A stretch of DNA of 64,000 bases from Camelus bactrianus (GCF_048773025.1 NC_133557.1:8820001-8884000), one strand, 5' to 3'; numbered from the stretch's first letter, positions 44,180 through 57,400 are shown. The notes: generated from the sequence alone by a model not told the origin. Program-made: numbers and translations.

Positions 44180-47100
44180 GTCTGACTGTAAGTTGTGGTG
44201 GAGGGTAGGGAGGACAAGGTATGTCCCGGAAACAGCAAGGTCAGGGGTGGGGGAGGTCGGGATGGTGGGGGTCAGCCCACAGGTCACACAGGGCCACGGG
44301 CCCCCGTGGAGAAAGAGGTGACACACCGCCTTCAATACCCTCAGGAGACGGGGTTTCCCTCAGTTGTGCCCAGCTCCCGGGAGGGGTGTGGGGTCCTGTA
44401 GGAGGTGGGCTGGATCGTGGGTTTTCAAAGGGTGTCTCCTGGCAGTTCTGTGGAGGAAGTGGGCAGAGGCTGCTGAATGAGGAGCAGCTGAGAGGGTGGT
44501 TCCCTTGGAGACCATTTGTAGATCCTTGAACCCTGGGCCTCCGTGGGAGCAAAATGAATCCCCGTTTTAGGGTAATGGGGAGAAACCCTGGATCTGCTGC
44601 TCTGAGGGCTGCTCCTGCTCCGACCCTCCATGTGACAGAGAAGGGCTGAGGAAGCGGGAAGGGGCATCAGGGCCTGGAGAGGAGGCTGAGGGGGCAGAGA
44701 CCTCTCTCAGGGGCTGCCCACCCTCTCAGACAGGCATCCCACAAGGAGAACAGCCTGGGCACACAGGAGGCATGCAGTCAACATTTCTTGAACTATAAGC
44801 AGATCATTAAATATGAACACAGTTGCCACAGTTCCTTCCTTCCTCCTTTGCAGGGTACCACCCCCAGTCTCTGCTGCCTGCTTCCCTCCCTGAGGGGCCC
44901 AGCCTAGGCGAAGACCCAGCTGGAAGCTTCCACGACTCTGCTCCAAATGGCTCTCCTCCATGGAGACCAGCCTGCCCGCACATTCCCAAGATCTTCTCAC
45001 AGTCCTCGAGGCCCCCAGAGCTGCATCTTCATACATCACTCTGAGCAGGAAGGACCTCCCCCAACGTGGACTCCCCACCATTTGAGATTCTCTTTCACCG
45101 CTTAAGTACAAATGATTCGCCATCATGGTTTTAAGAATAACAGTTATTCTCTTTCCTCGTTCCCTAAATGTCCTACCCCTCAAACCCCGAAGGTAGTGTT
45201 GCCTCCTGTCTCTGTGATGGAACCAGAACTTCCATCCTCCTGCGTCCTTCCCGACCCTTCTCTCACAGTAAATAGACTGTGTCCAGAAGCCTCAGAGTCA
45301 TCCTTGCTTTCTCCTTCTTTTATATCCCATATTCACTTATTCCTCCAAAATGCTGATGTCCAGAGGTGAGATGAGAAATCTTTAACATTTGACTCTCCAG
45401 AAGGAAAAAGAAAATGAAAGCCTGAATTGTAGGACTTACCACTTTCTTGCTGTAGATACTCTCAATGTGGCCAATTTCAAATTACCATCACTTCAACAAG
45501 CAGCTTGCAGGATTCCTGCAAAGGTAACAATGGGTTCTCATGAGCCAGTCCAAGCCTTCTCCAGCACACCACTCAGTTGTATGCATAATCGGCACGTTCT
45601 CACCCTGACCACGACTCCCGGGTCCCAGCCACCATCTCCTCCTGCACTACTGCTGTGGTCTCTGACTGGCTTCCTAGTTTCAGGCTCAGTGATTCTTTGG
45701 GAAAGTCAGTCAAATCCTATCACTCCTCTGCTTCCTCTCCCAGCATACCTGCCTGCCTCACTCTCCTACTTCTTACCAGTCTCTGTTCATGTCACTTCAT
45801 CAAAGGTACCTTCCATAGATGGCCCTGTATAAAATACCAATTCCTCTCTCACCCTGGCATTCCATGTCCTCTTAACCTGATTAATTTGCTTCCTGACCAC
45901 TTACAACCATCTGACATAACAGAACATAGGCAGTTCTCGCTTCGCACAGAAGAGGACTATAGAAATGACTGCATAAACTGCGTCATAAAAAGTGATCTCA
46001 GTCATCAGTGGTATAAATAATGATTCTGATGTGAGACACTTTTTTCAAAACTTTAGAATCTCTCCTCCTTTCAGATTTAAATACATAGACAAAAGGAAAA
46101 AACTAATCATATTTAGTTTGACACATTCGACACCTTGAGAATTAAAGCAATTTATTTCTTTCTAAAAGCTTATCAGAAGTATTTTCAACTGTCTTCAATT
46201 TATTTTTATTTATCTCTATTCATAATTTTTAGATAATGAAAATATATCATATTAAAACCATTACTAAAAAAGAAAATTAGTAAACATACAAGCACAAAAA
46301 AAATCTTATCCGAACGTTTGAACAGGGCTTGCCTTCTTCTTCTTGTCTAATCTACAGTATAAGAGCATCTTTTTTATGCCTTGGTGAATTATCAGATGCC
46401 TTGCTGTATTTGGATCAGTTTCCAACATTTTATGCTCTGTACGCTCAAAATTGTGGAATCTTTACAAAACTTCCTTTAATTTGAAGTATTTGCTGCTCTG
46501 ACTTCCTCTGGGACATTTTCACCCGTTTCCTCACCACCATTTCCCTCATTTACGGGGTAGGTTTGCCTTCACTAAGTTCCCCTGGATGCGTATCTAGAAT
46601 CTTTCTAACAGTCTGCGTGTACCATTCCCAGGGTCAGAGATTTCTTCTCTAATCCACTTACATTCAGTTGGAATGTCACCTCCAGCATCACCACTTTTTG
46701 CGTCTCCATTGCACTCTCGTCTTCGTCGTCAATTCCCTTTTACAATGAGTCATTTTTGTAAATTCATATGGATTCATCACTAGGAGACAGTGGGCAACTT
46801 GCCCACATACGTTGCCGTGTGGGCCTAAGCTGAGTAACAAGAGTCACAGTGATCAATTACTACAGGCTTTCAAAGTACGGACGTGATTGGTTACTAACCA
46901 CGATGAGCATCTGTTAGTACACAGTGATCTGTGGGCTGACGCAGAGTCAGCAGCAAAGTTATACTTGATGCAATTGTGCAAAGTAACTTTCCTGTGGTAA
47001 GTGAATTCTGAACTGCGTGTTGGGGGATTCATGCTATTGATCTAAACTGAAATTCATGCACCACGCAAGACGAACCCTGATGTACGTGTTGTCTCTTCCT

Positions 47101-48338
47101 CAAATAGGCTGTCAGTTCCATGAGAAGGGACTCTGAATCCTCACTTGCCAGAACATGACCGCCACATACCAGGCCATTAATGGTTATTTTAATAAATGAA
47201 TGAATGAGTTTCCACTAGACGTTGGATTTCAAATAAAAATTATCTAAGTCAATCACCTGGATCTTGTATTCTAAGGTTCTTTCATTCAAGGATAACCTCT
47301 CTTCTTTGTGTTTAGAAATCCTATCAAAAATTCAATAACCTGTAAAAAGTGAGAAAGGGAAACACCAAACGAAAATAAAACCAAAACCCAAAAACCAGTC
47401 ATTGACTGGAGTTTGTCAAAGGCGCTCAGGAACCAACAGTAAGAGGTCACAATGGACAAAACTGAAACATGTGAAGCAACAAATATACAAAGTATTGGAG
47501 TATCTACATACTTAAAGGTTGTGCCCCCCACACTCACACCTTAGCCTGCTGATGGCCAACGCACACTGCTGTCAGCGCAGGGGCCACAGGCCGGCTCTCC
47601 CACCCCTTGGCCGAGTGTAAGCACTGCACCAAGCTGTGCTTTCCTATGACTTATACTGAAATATTTAAGCTTTTATATTATTAACTTACATTATTTAATT
47701 ATTTATATCATTTAATCCTCCTAATTTTCCTAGGAAGGAATACATTCTATCGCAGAATTGTGAAACTGGTTAGGGAAAAAATTCCAGAAGTTGTTGGATC
47801 ATAGTTTCAGAAGCCTTGAACATAAACGCTTACAGGCTTCCAGTTTGGGAGTCAGAATAGCACGGGGTAAACATACGGTCCCTGACATAAGCCCAGTTTT
47901 CCCTCCTGTGGCCTTGTGCCAGTACTTAACTTCTCCAAACCTACGTTCCTTCCTATGTCAAATATTAGTATCTTGGAATCATGAAGATTAGAGTCTAGGA
48001 ACCTTCATCAAGTCATGGAGTGACTCAAAGGGTTCATAGGTTCTTACATGGAACTCAGGGTCACTTTCGGTCTTTAAGGACCATAGTAGAAAAGAAAGGG
48101 AAATTAGGATGACTTTCATGATTCCATGCTTCCATCCAGACACACATTCACTCATGCATTCCCACGTTCAATCACGCGATATTATTCATGCACCTGTTAA
48201 CCAATACCTAACTCCTCCTCTGGGGCAGACCCTGGACAGATGACCCATCCTCAAGGAGCAGCCCCCAACCACGGGGCCCACTGTAAACTTCCTACAGTCA
48301 TTGTCTGATTTCTCTGGGATGTGCCAGTTCCCCTGCAG
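44180..48338. other. 3' flank of gene 2 up to the unit 3 tail
   Basis: Matches 20729-24859 closely: possible 3' untranslated exon from about 44854, L2 fragment (45260-45920), AT-rich tract to 47530, then the left part of unit 3. No coding gene seen. Confidence 0.55.
45260..45920 (+). repeat. L2 LINE fragment
   Basis: Copy of the unit 1 L2 fragment; only a handful of differences seen by eye. Confidence 0.65.
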
Positions 48339-48870
48339 TGACAGTGTCTCAGGCTTCACCCTCCTTGGACTTGGTGGCCGTTAACTGCCACATGCAGAGA
48401 TTCTAACCCCAGAGCGTGCATCTCACCTGGATGGAGAACTACCGTGTGTTCCAGTGAGACAGGCAGCCCACGCCAAAGCAGAACAGTTATGAGACCTACA
48501 CCCCGGAAAGCTTGCAGTTGGTGAACGCCTCGGTGCGGGGGTCCGAGCGTGTGCTCACCTGTAAGGTGCAGCACGAGGCACAGCCCCCGACCCGGGCCAG
48601 CCTCATACTGTCCGCAGCAGCCCACAGTACAGACAACCCCTTGGGAGGCCAGGTAAGCTCACATCTAATCCTGTGAGCAACTGGGTCACTTCTGTCTCCA
48701 GGTGGAGTGAGGAATTAACACCCAAGAGCACCGTTTGTTGTCTCTTCTGCCTGTTGTCCCTTAGGTCCAGAGACGCCTGCCCTTACCCTTGTAGCTTTCC
48801 TCCTGGGTTTTAAAAGTGCTGCTGGTGATCTGTTTCATGGTCTTACATCTGCAGGTGGCGGAACCTGTAA
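48339..48870 (+). pseudogene. Unit 3 copy of the SIRP tail (d3 + TM), inactivated
   Basis: Exon equivalents 48339-48652 and 48765-48870. Shares with unit 2 the stops at 48404 (TAA) and 48455 (TGA) and the same TM frame change, so the damage predates the duplication that produced these two units. The cysteine of MENCRV is tyrosine here. Confidence 0.85.
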
Positions 48871-49789
48871 CAGGTGAGTTGATGGCAGCCTTAGTCCTTA
48901 GGGAGGGAGATCAGGGCCCCTTTCCTGGGCTGGCAAGAGGAGTCCAGAGTGAGCACACAAAGTCACATCGATGATCCAGCCTCAGGGGAAGGTTGTGAAC
49001 AATCTTATTTTCTCCAAATGTGTCTTGGAATTCTCAGAGGCTTCCAACTGTCATGCATTGAGTAGCGCTCTGGAGTTTCAGAGCTTTCCTATTAAGTTTT
49101 CTGGGACCCTGAAGGTGAGCGTCCAAGGTATAGAGGTGGGAGAAAGGTCAAAGTATTGAGATCAAGACCCAAAACAGCACCCTCATAAACTACTATGGAT
49201 TTCATTATCACGTGATCTATCCTTGGAATGAATGAGAAAAGTATTGCTATAATCAACTAATAGAACCTTCCTAAGGGACTTGGAGGTGCTGACAGGTGGC
49301 AAAGATGAATGTGGGTATGAGAGGAGTTGAGAACTCAGCAAGAGGTGCTGGGGTGTGATGAGTAGGGGCTTCATTTCTGATCTGCGCCATGAACCCACGC
49401 CAAGCAGAGTGCCTGCCACACAGTAGGTGGTAGTAAATATTCGCGGAATTAATACATAAATGAATGAATGAATGAATGAATGATTCTTCCTACAGATCTG
49501 TCATGTTCTGCCATACACTGCCTCCTGCCCTGTCCAAAGGGCTCAAGTGGGGTGAAGAAGCTGTAAGGACCTCAGGTGACCCGAGACCCCTGCCCTTCCC
49601 TCTGCTGCACTCTCCTCCACCACGCACATGCCCCCTTCCACACACCCTCCTGGTGTTCCTTCTCTCTGAGCTTTGGAGCTGAGTCAAGGACAAGACTTTG
49701 GTCATGGGAACTTGGGGATGGCTGGACCCTGATGAGCTTCAAACGGGCCCTGCCTCCACCCCATAGAGAATCAGGCAGATCATGAACAA

Positions 49790-52055
49790 CCCTTCATTTT
49801 TAAAGCTGTTGCAAGTCTGATTTCATTTTGATGCAAATGTATTTTGAAATGACTAAGCTCACTAAGCATTTTCCTATTCTCAAATTTGTTAAGAATAACA
49901 TTAAAAACATCCAAAAGCCTACCATCCTATGTTCGTAGAATGTTATAACATTTTGCGGCTATAGTCTGCTCTTCCTGCTTAAAATACTATCCTGAGTTTG
50001 GTGTTTATAATCTCAAGCATGATTTTATACCTTTCCAACGTACGTATAAAATTTTAAGCAGAATGTAGTATTATTTTGCATGTTTTAAATTTTATATAAA
50101 TTCTGTTGATAGTGTCCATAGAATTTGGGAACTTTTCATTTTTATGCTTTACACAGTTGGTAGGATAAATTCACTTTGGTATATGTAGCTCCATTTTATT
50201 AATTTCTGCTCTATAGTTTTATATTGTAAGAATATGCCACAGTGTATCAAATGTTGTGACTAATATTGAAGCTTTATGCAATGTTTTGCTCATACAGCTT
50301 TGCAACAAACATTCTTATCTTTGTTTCCTTGGCACATATGGGAGAGTCCCACTTTTCCTCCAGTTAGTCCACAAAGCAGCTGTGTTGGTATCATTTGGAG
50401 CTTTTGTTATTTAAAAAAAAAGATTTGAAATTTTTGATCAAATTTAACCCTTTCCATTTATGCCTTTTTTCTTGCTACATATATGTGCACATATATGTAT
50501 ATGTATAGTGTGTGTGTGTGCGCGCATACACGTGCGCGCATTATATAGACGGTAGGGATCTTATTTTTTTTCTTTCAGAATAAATTATCCAGCACCCACA
50601 GATCTGCGTTGTCACCTGTGCCTTTTATCAAGTTTCCACAAATTTGCGGTTCTCTTAAGAGGTCTTTGTTTCATTAAGCCTCTTGTCGACCTCTCTGTTA
50701 AAACGACACTGTCTTAGTTAGACTAGCTTTAAAAGTTTTGACAGCTCTATTGGGCATATCTTCTCACCTTTTCCGTTGTTTAAAACTATCATGGTTATTT
50801 GGCCCAAAAGCATTTTAGAATCACTGTCAATTCATGAAAAATCCTTTCAGAATTATTATTATTATGTGATTGCATTGAATTTACATATTAACTTGGGCAA
50901 AGTGACATCTTTTCAAATATTGAATTTTCCCTTTTATGGACATGCTATACCTCTATTTATTTAGGGTTCTTTTTATTACTTTTGTGTACAATTTTACAAT
51001 ATTCTCTAACTTGGTGTTTTGTATCTCCGGTTATAGATATCTTTAATACTTCATCGTTAGTGGGATCTCTAAAAGTTGTTATTGCTGTTTTCAGTGAGGT
51101 TTGACTACAGTATATGGTTGTAGTTGAATCTGAACATCAATGTTATATCTAGAAAATTTAGAAAACTCTTACTAGTGCAATTAGCACTAATAATTCTGAT
51201 ACCATTAATCTATCTGTCTAAAATTAGGTTTTAGCTTTCATGGTTGAAGAGTCAAACAGCTCGACAAGTTCTATAGATTAAAACTGGAGTCTCCCTAACC
51301 TCCCAGCACTTTCCAACTCCAAGATGCAACCATTTTCCACTCTTGTAACTGATCATTTTAGCTTTTACTGCCAGATCTCATGCCCATATTGCGACTTTTT
51401 GACTTCTAAGACTTAGGGACTTTTTAATCGACCTCCTACTGTGGAAGTTGGGGATATCATGTTCTGAACCTCGTGACCTCATTCCACGTGTGCTCACTTT
51501 CTTTTCCCCATCACTCTAACATGATTATGATTTTGGATAAGTTAATAGTCAGTGTCTACGTTATAATGACTGTGAGATTGCTATTTGCAGCTGAGGGTTG
51601 TAACATTCCCAGCTTTGACTTATGTTCATCCTCATATGTGTGTTTCTGTAACCACCACCACGGTGAGGATGCAGAACGTTCCAGGATGACAGAGGTCTTC
51701 CTTGTGCTACCCCTTTATAGTGAAGTCTACCCCCACCAAACCAAACCTCTGGCAAATGCCAATCAGTTCTCTATATATACATAATTTCAAGAATGCTATA
51801 ACTGGAGTCTCAAAAGTCTTTAGTCATCAACATAATGCCTTCAAGAAACTAATCACTGTTGCATACATAAATAACTCATCCTTTGTACTGCACAGTAGTA
51901 TTTCGTCATAAGGACACACCACAGTTTGTTACACCATTCACTTATTCAGGGGCATGTGGTTTTGCGCTATTACACAGAAATCAGCTGTAACATTATTGAA
52001 CAGGTCTTGTGTAGACATGAATTTTCATTTCCTGGAGATAAATGCCCGGGACTGT
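49790..52055 (-). repeat. Old L1 LINE fragments (antisense), long form
   Basis: Same content as 26310-28600, with 27298-27486 and 50776-50964 reading the same. Confidence 0.5.
50477..50547. repeat. Alternating purine-pyrimidine tract, CG-rich
   Basis: TA/CA alternation, then gtgtgtgtgtgcgcgc and cacgtgcgcgca. Longer and richer in CG steps than the unit 2 version. Confidence 0.8.
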
Positions 52056-52284
52056 AACTGAAGGTCATATAACACACTTCCTCTCCTGAAAGAAGAGGAA
52101 ATGATTGTTTTGTTGGTAGTGAGGAAGCATTGTTTCTGCTAGGCCGGTCCAATCTCTCTGAAAAACTAAGATGAGTAACTCCTCACAGTGGAGCCACGTC
52201 CTCTGCCTGATTTCTGTTTCACAACCTGAAGCAGGAACTGCCTAGAATCTAGAAGCAGCTTACTAAATCACAGTACATTTCACC

Positions 52285-52407
52285 CCATCACATGCTCTTC
52301 CTCTTATATCGTGGGAGGTGGGGCTTCTCTTCTCTCCCCAAAAGAAGGAACTCTGGGTTCTCTGCGGGACACGCACTTGGACAGAGCAGTCCCATCAGGC
52401 CTCCACG
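52285..52407 (+). promoter_or_regulatory. Putative proximal promoter / 5' UTR of SIRP gene 3
   Basis: Conserved position, but the PU.1-type word reads CTCTTCCTCTT at 52295-52305, so the flank of the GGAA core is GAGGAAGAG where genes 1 and 2 have GAGGAAGTG. Downstream it is a blend of unit 1 (ttatatcgtggg) and unit 2 (ctccccaaaagaagg) variants. Confidence 0.4.
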
Positions 52408-52480
52408 ATGCCGAACCTTGCCTCCTGGCCCCACCCTCCTCCTCCTTGCCTGCTGCTGGCGCTACTGGTGGGACTCCCAG
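52408..52480 (+). CDS. SIRPB1-like: Gene 3 exon 1: signal peptide
   Basis: [14 protein letters not shown] then a leucine core with ALLVGLP; 24 codons plus one base; donor CAG|GTGAGC. Confidence 0.9.
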
Positions 52481-54396
52481 GTGAGCACTCCTTGGGGTAG
52501 AATCCCCTCTCCCTGCCCCCGAACCTCCCCATGCACTTTTAGGACCTCCAGGTAAACGGTTGTGCCACCTGAGGAAGCTACAGATGGCCAAACACTGGGC
52601 ATTATCCTAGAGCATGAAATCAGGGATATGAGCATTTCCTCTGTGGCTCCGCCACCTGCAGCTGGACACCAGGGGCTTCGAAGGAGACGATGCTTCAAAC
52701 ACCAACAATGACGGCTTTTTGTGTAATAACTCGTGTAACCCTCACAACATCGCTGTGTGAAGCTGTGACTATTATCCCAGATTTACAGAAGGGGAAACTG
52801 AGACAGAGAGAGTACACTGCCCGATGTCACCTACCTAAGGCAGGAAACATTGGGTTCAAGTGCAGGCCAACCAGCTCCAGGTTCATTCCTTGAACCGTGT
52901 TCTGCTGCTCAGCTTCTTGGTGGAGACTAATTGCAGGAAAATCAGATGATACAGAGGAACAGTCAGAATCGTCATCAGCCATCATCCCACTCGGAGATCA
53001 CAGAGTTCAAACCCTGCTGTGTGTCCTCTCAAACTTTTCTCAGTGATGTGTTGGGTGGCTGCTACGTGCCAAAATTTTTACTGAGCTTTTAATATGTGTT
53101 ATAATTTCACTTACTCCTCAAAAGAACCCATATAATACAGCACTAGGCTACACTTGTATATGCACTCGTCAACGTGTGCAGTCTGTGTGTGTTTGTGTGT
53201 GTGTACGAGGAGGTGCGAGGAAGTAAAACAAACGCAGACACATGGGATTCCGATAAGGTTTCCTTCATGTTCTCGGCAAAGCGTTTTTCAATCTATGTGA
53301 AATGACATCATCAGATGCTTAGTCTTTCCCGGTTTCTCAACACCCTCGGTCTTTTATACTTCCCCAAATTTATCCTGACACTCTCCCAGTTTCTTAAGGC
53401 AAGCAAATGTATGTCTTAGTAAAATGAGTAGACTTTCACGTGGGGCTATCTCGGAGTCCCTTTCCCACGCTGGACAGGAGAGGATGAAAGATACAGACTC
53501 CTGCTATATGACCTATGTCTGAGGTTCTAGCCACACCCGATGCATATCCAAGGTCATGAAAGCCTCCATTAAAACCCCAGGAAATCTAATGAGTAAGAAC
53601 TTCTCAATTTCTTGAACACTAACCTTGTTCCAGGTGCTGCAAATGCTCATGACTATTAACCTATGTGATCACTGTATCCAAGGTAGACACGTTGTACCAG
53701 GGCTTTACAGATGAGAAAAAGGAAGCACACACTGGTTCACCGTCCCTCAGCAGTGAAGGGAAGAGCTGTGACTGGAACTCAGGCTGTCTGGCTCTGGGGC
53801 TCACAGGTCTCACCACTGGTCTTCTCCCTACTGGGTCCTCGCTTTCACCTCATGAGTTTTCTGCAGCTTCTGCCAGTGAGTACAGGGAAGCGGGTGGTGT
53901 GGGGCAGAGGCTTGTGCTTTTCTTCTCCTCTGCTCTTCTGCTTCTTGCACATGCACAGAGTACTTCTGTTTTTTGCCAAGTCATCTGCATGGGAAACGCA
54001 GTTTCTGATACAACTTCCACAGAGATTACGCCCTGAAAGTAGACTTCTGGGTCTCAGGGAGATGTCGCACTAGGCAATTCACACAGCATGCAAATACTTA
54101 TTGCTTTCCTGCTGGGTACTAGGAACTGTTATAGGAACTTGGGGAGCACTGGTGAATAAAGAGACAAAATAGTTGCCCTTATGATCTTTTCTATGTCTGT
54201 AATCTGTTTCTGTTTTTTATATAGATTGAATTGTATTATATTTTTAGATTCCACACATAAGTGATACCATACAGGGTTTGTCCTTCTCTGTCTGACTTGT
54301 CATTAAGTAGAATATTCTCTAGGTCCATCCACTTTACTGAAAATAGCAACATTTCATTCTTTTTATGGCTCAGTAGTACTCCACTGTGTATGCATA

Positions 54397-54443
<47 letters not shown>

Positions 54444-57400
54444 ATATACATACATCACACTTTATCCAGTCATCTGTTGATGGACATTTAGGTTGCTCCC
54501 CTCTCTTGGCTATTGTAAATAGTGCTGCTATGAATACTGGGGTGCATGTATCTTTTTGCATTAGAGTCTTCTCTGCCACTAAATTTTTGATAATTTATTA
54601 CAACAACCTTAGCTAACTACTATAAGCTGATTAAACATTGGGAAAAAAATCCCATGGGGACTTGAAACAATGTTTTATTTCCCTTATAAACTACATGTCC
54701 ATTGTGGGTCAGGAGCTCTCAAAATCAGTTACTCAAGTACCCAGGCTGATGGAGCCGACCCCATCATGAGTGTGTGGATCTCTGTGGAACAGGGAAGTTG
54801 ATCCTTAAAGGTTCTTGCAGTTAAATGCATAACCACAAAATACATCCATCACTGCTGCTCACCTCTCCATGGTCGAAAGAAGTCTCATAGCCCCTCCCAA
54901 TGGAAAGGTCCAGAAGTACAACCCACCATGAGACCAGAAAGTGGACAGACGGAAACATCTGGTAAAGCAAGACATTTGCAGACAGGACTCAGGCACTCAG
55001 ACCTGCTCTCTGCTGTGCCATTTACCCTCTCTGTGCCTCAGTTTCCTCATTTGTGTTGGAGTCTCACGTTACAGGTTCTTCGTGAGGGTCCTATGCAACA
55101 GTAGTTGCACTGGGCTGAGTTCAAGGCTGGCCAACAGTGCTCTTTGTCAGTAAAAGATTCTGTTGGTAAATACATGAGAAAACCTACCTGATTACAAGAG
55201 GAGGAATGAATAACTGCTCTGTGTTTCCCTCCAGGAGTCGCGGCTCAGGAGCTGCAGGTGATTCAGCCTGAGACATCAGTGTCGGTCACAGCTGGAGAGA
55301 CGGCCACTCTGCGCTGCACCACGACCTCCCTGATCCCCGTGGGGCCCATCAAGTGGTTCAGGGGCACAGGGCCAGGCCGCGAGTTAATCTATGATTACAA
55401 AGGAGGCCACTTCCCCCGAGTAACAAATGTTTCAGACGCCACAAGGAGAGACAACCTGGTCTTTTCCATCCGCATCAGTCATATCACCCCGGCAGACGCC
55501 GGTGTCTACTACTGTGTGAAGTTCCAGAGAGGAAGCCCTGGTGACGTGGAGTATAAGTCTGGACCAGGCACTCGGCTCACTGTGAGTGGTGAGTACACGT
55601 GGGCCCCTCGTCCCCTGCTCTGTGACAACGAGTCAACAAAATGCCCTCCTGTCTTTGAGCAAAAATAAGAATCAGGTGCAGCAGTGGGCGCTTTATCATG
55701 ACTGGGTCATGATCTGATTTCCCTCCTGTCTACAGGGAAGTTGAGGCCTGGAGAGGTCATGCTATTTGCTCAAGGCCCCACGGCTGGCAATTGGTATGAA
55801 AAGTCTGGAAGCCCAGGCTGCCTGGCTCCACATACCGTGTCTTTTCAATCCCTTCCAGCCCTTTGGTTCCAGGCTCAAGGGAGCTAATATCTCAGTGATC
55901 TGCCCGGTCACAGGCCAGACCTCACCTCTTGCCTCCAGAGAGTGCTCCCCTCAAATGTGGCTGTCTTCTCTCTATTCAGCACTTACTGAGCACCTGCTGT
56001 GTGCCTGGCCCTGCTGTGGATGCCCTGGAAGCAGCAGTGAAAGCGCAGACAAGGGCTGTTCTCCCATGAAGCTTGTGTCCCCTTCCCTTCCAATGCAGGG
56101 AGTCCATCCTGGCCAGGGAATTGTCGAGGGTTGGGGGCAGGATGTAGAATGTGTTACTTTATTTCTTCTTGAGAAACATCACACTGAGAAGAAACTCCTA
56201 GAGGCAGAGATTCAGTGTTAACTCTCACAGCCGGGTTTCGAGGAGATGCCCAGAGGTTGGGTGTTTCCTGGGAGGGTCTGTCATGAAACCCTCGTGTGAT
56301 TCAGGGATCAACTCACACAATCACTGAAGGCTCCAAGCAGAGATGTCCCATCTCAGAATGTCCCACACCCAGGGAAGAGGTTCCCCATGTCGGTGTCTTA
56401 GTTGCTGCCCCATTGAGGTAGCAAAGGTGCTCCTTTAGGGTTTTCTGCTAAAGGCCTAGGATCCTCATTCTAACTCCAGAATACTGGACTGTCAGTGCAG
56501 GAAGGATTTTTAGACACCAACTGCCTAACCCCGACCTACATATGGGGAGCCTGAGGCCAAGAGGTGACAGGGACCTATACCACACTCACAAGGCCAGTGA
56601 GTGATGGGATCCTTACAGAACCCAGCTGATTCAGTCCAGGCTCCTCCTGCACCACCACTGGACGCTGTCTCCTTGGAAGAGCCTGGCTCATAGTAGATGC
56701 TGAATAAAAAGCTCCTTGGACTAAACCATTGAACAGGTTCTCAGTTTTCCTAGGATTCAAATGCTCCTTGCATTCAGACCCTGAGTCCCCAGGTGACTGG
56801 CAAACTCTACCTACTTTCAGCCACATGATCCCAAGTCACTCATCCCATATCAGCACCTAGAGCTGCCCAGGGTCTCAGCAGCTGCAAAACAGCACACGGT
56901 ATGGACACAGCGTCTTTCCCTCTGCAGTCTTCTGCTGAAAGGTACCAAGTTGCCCCAACCTTGGGCTATTAAGACAGCACTTCAGTCGATACCGCTGTCC
57001 ATGCCTCACTCTCATCAAAGAGGAAATTCCCACTGGAAGTGTCATTGCTACATCAGAGACTATGTATATTTTAATTCATGTGGATATAGCAAAATTTCAC
57101 TCTCAGCCGTTGTAGCAAGCAAATATCCCCACAAGCCCTGGACATAGGAGGGAAGGTTAATCCTGGCTTTGCGGGTATCACTGACGTTCCCAGGTGGGGC
57201 CTCCCCTGCACAGCCAATCACAGGTGGGAACTGGCTCCAACCCCACTCAGTCCTGCTGCCTCCCAGGAGACCGCCATACTCTTCCTGAAACACCTGCTCA
57301 GATGATTCCCTGGATGAGAAAGGAGAGAGGCAGGAGGGGGTGATGGGGTAGCAGACTGACAGATGCTGAATCTTCCTCCTGGCATTTACTTCCTATAGGC

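Larger units (their letters stand above)
24051..47530 (+). repeat. Tandem duplication unit 2 (SIRP array)
   Basis: Second direct repeat, about 23.5 kb. Its right edge (47.53 kb) matches its left edge (24.05 kb) at an offset of 23,478 bases, and the sequence either side of both joints is almost the same. Offsets to unit 3 are 23,479 at the tail, 23,464 at exon 1, 23,495 at the V exon, 23,550 at d2 and 23,551 at d3, so only small indels separate the two units. Confidence 0.88.
48871..52284. other. Spacer between unit 3 tail and gene 3 promoter
   Basis: L2 3' end with (ATGA)6 (49395-49483), antisense L1 relics (about 49790-52055) and an alternating tract (50477-50547). No exon recognised. Confidence 0.55.
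52481..55234. other. Gene 3 intron 1
   Basis: MIR (52705-52882, -), MIR (about 53630-53815, -), L2 3' end (about 54085-54185, -), L1 3' end (54187-54575, -) interrupted by a TATC repeat, MIR (about 54990-55110, +). No exon. Confidence 0.65.

Noticed and set aside
54261-54616. Low-complexity YLSIYLSI coding frame
   Set aside because: Direct translation of the TATC microsatellite inside an L1 fragment.
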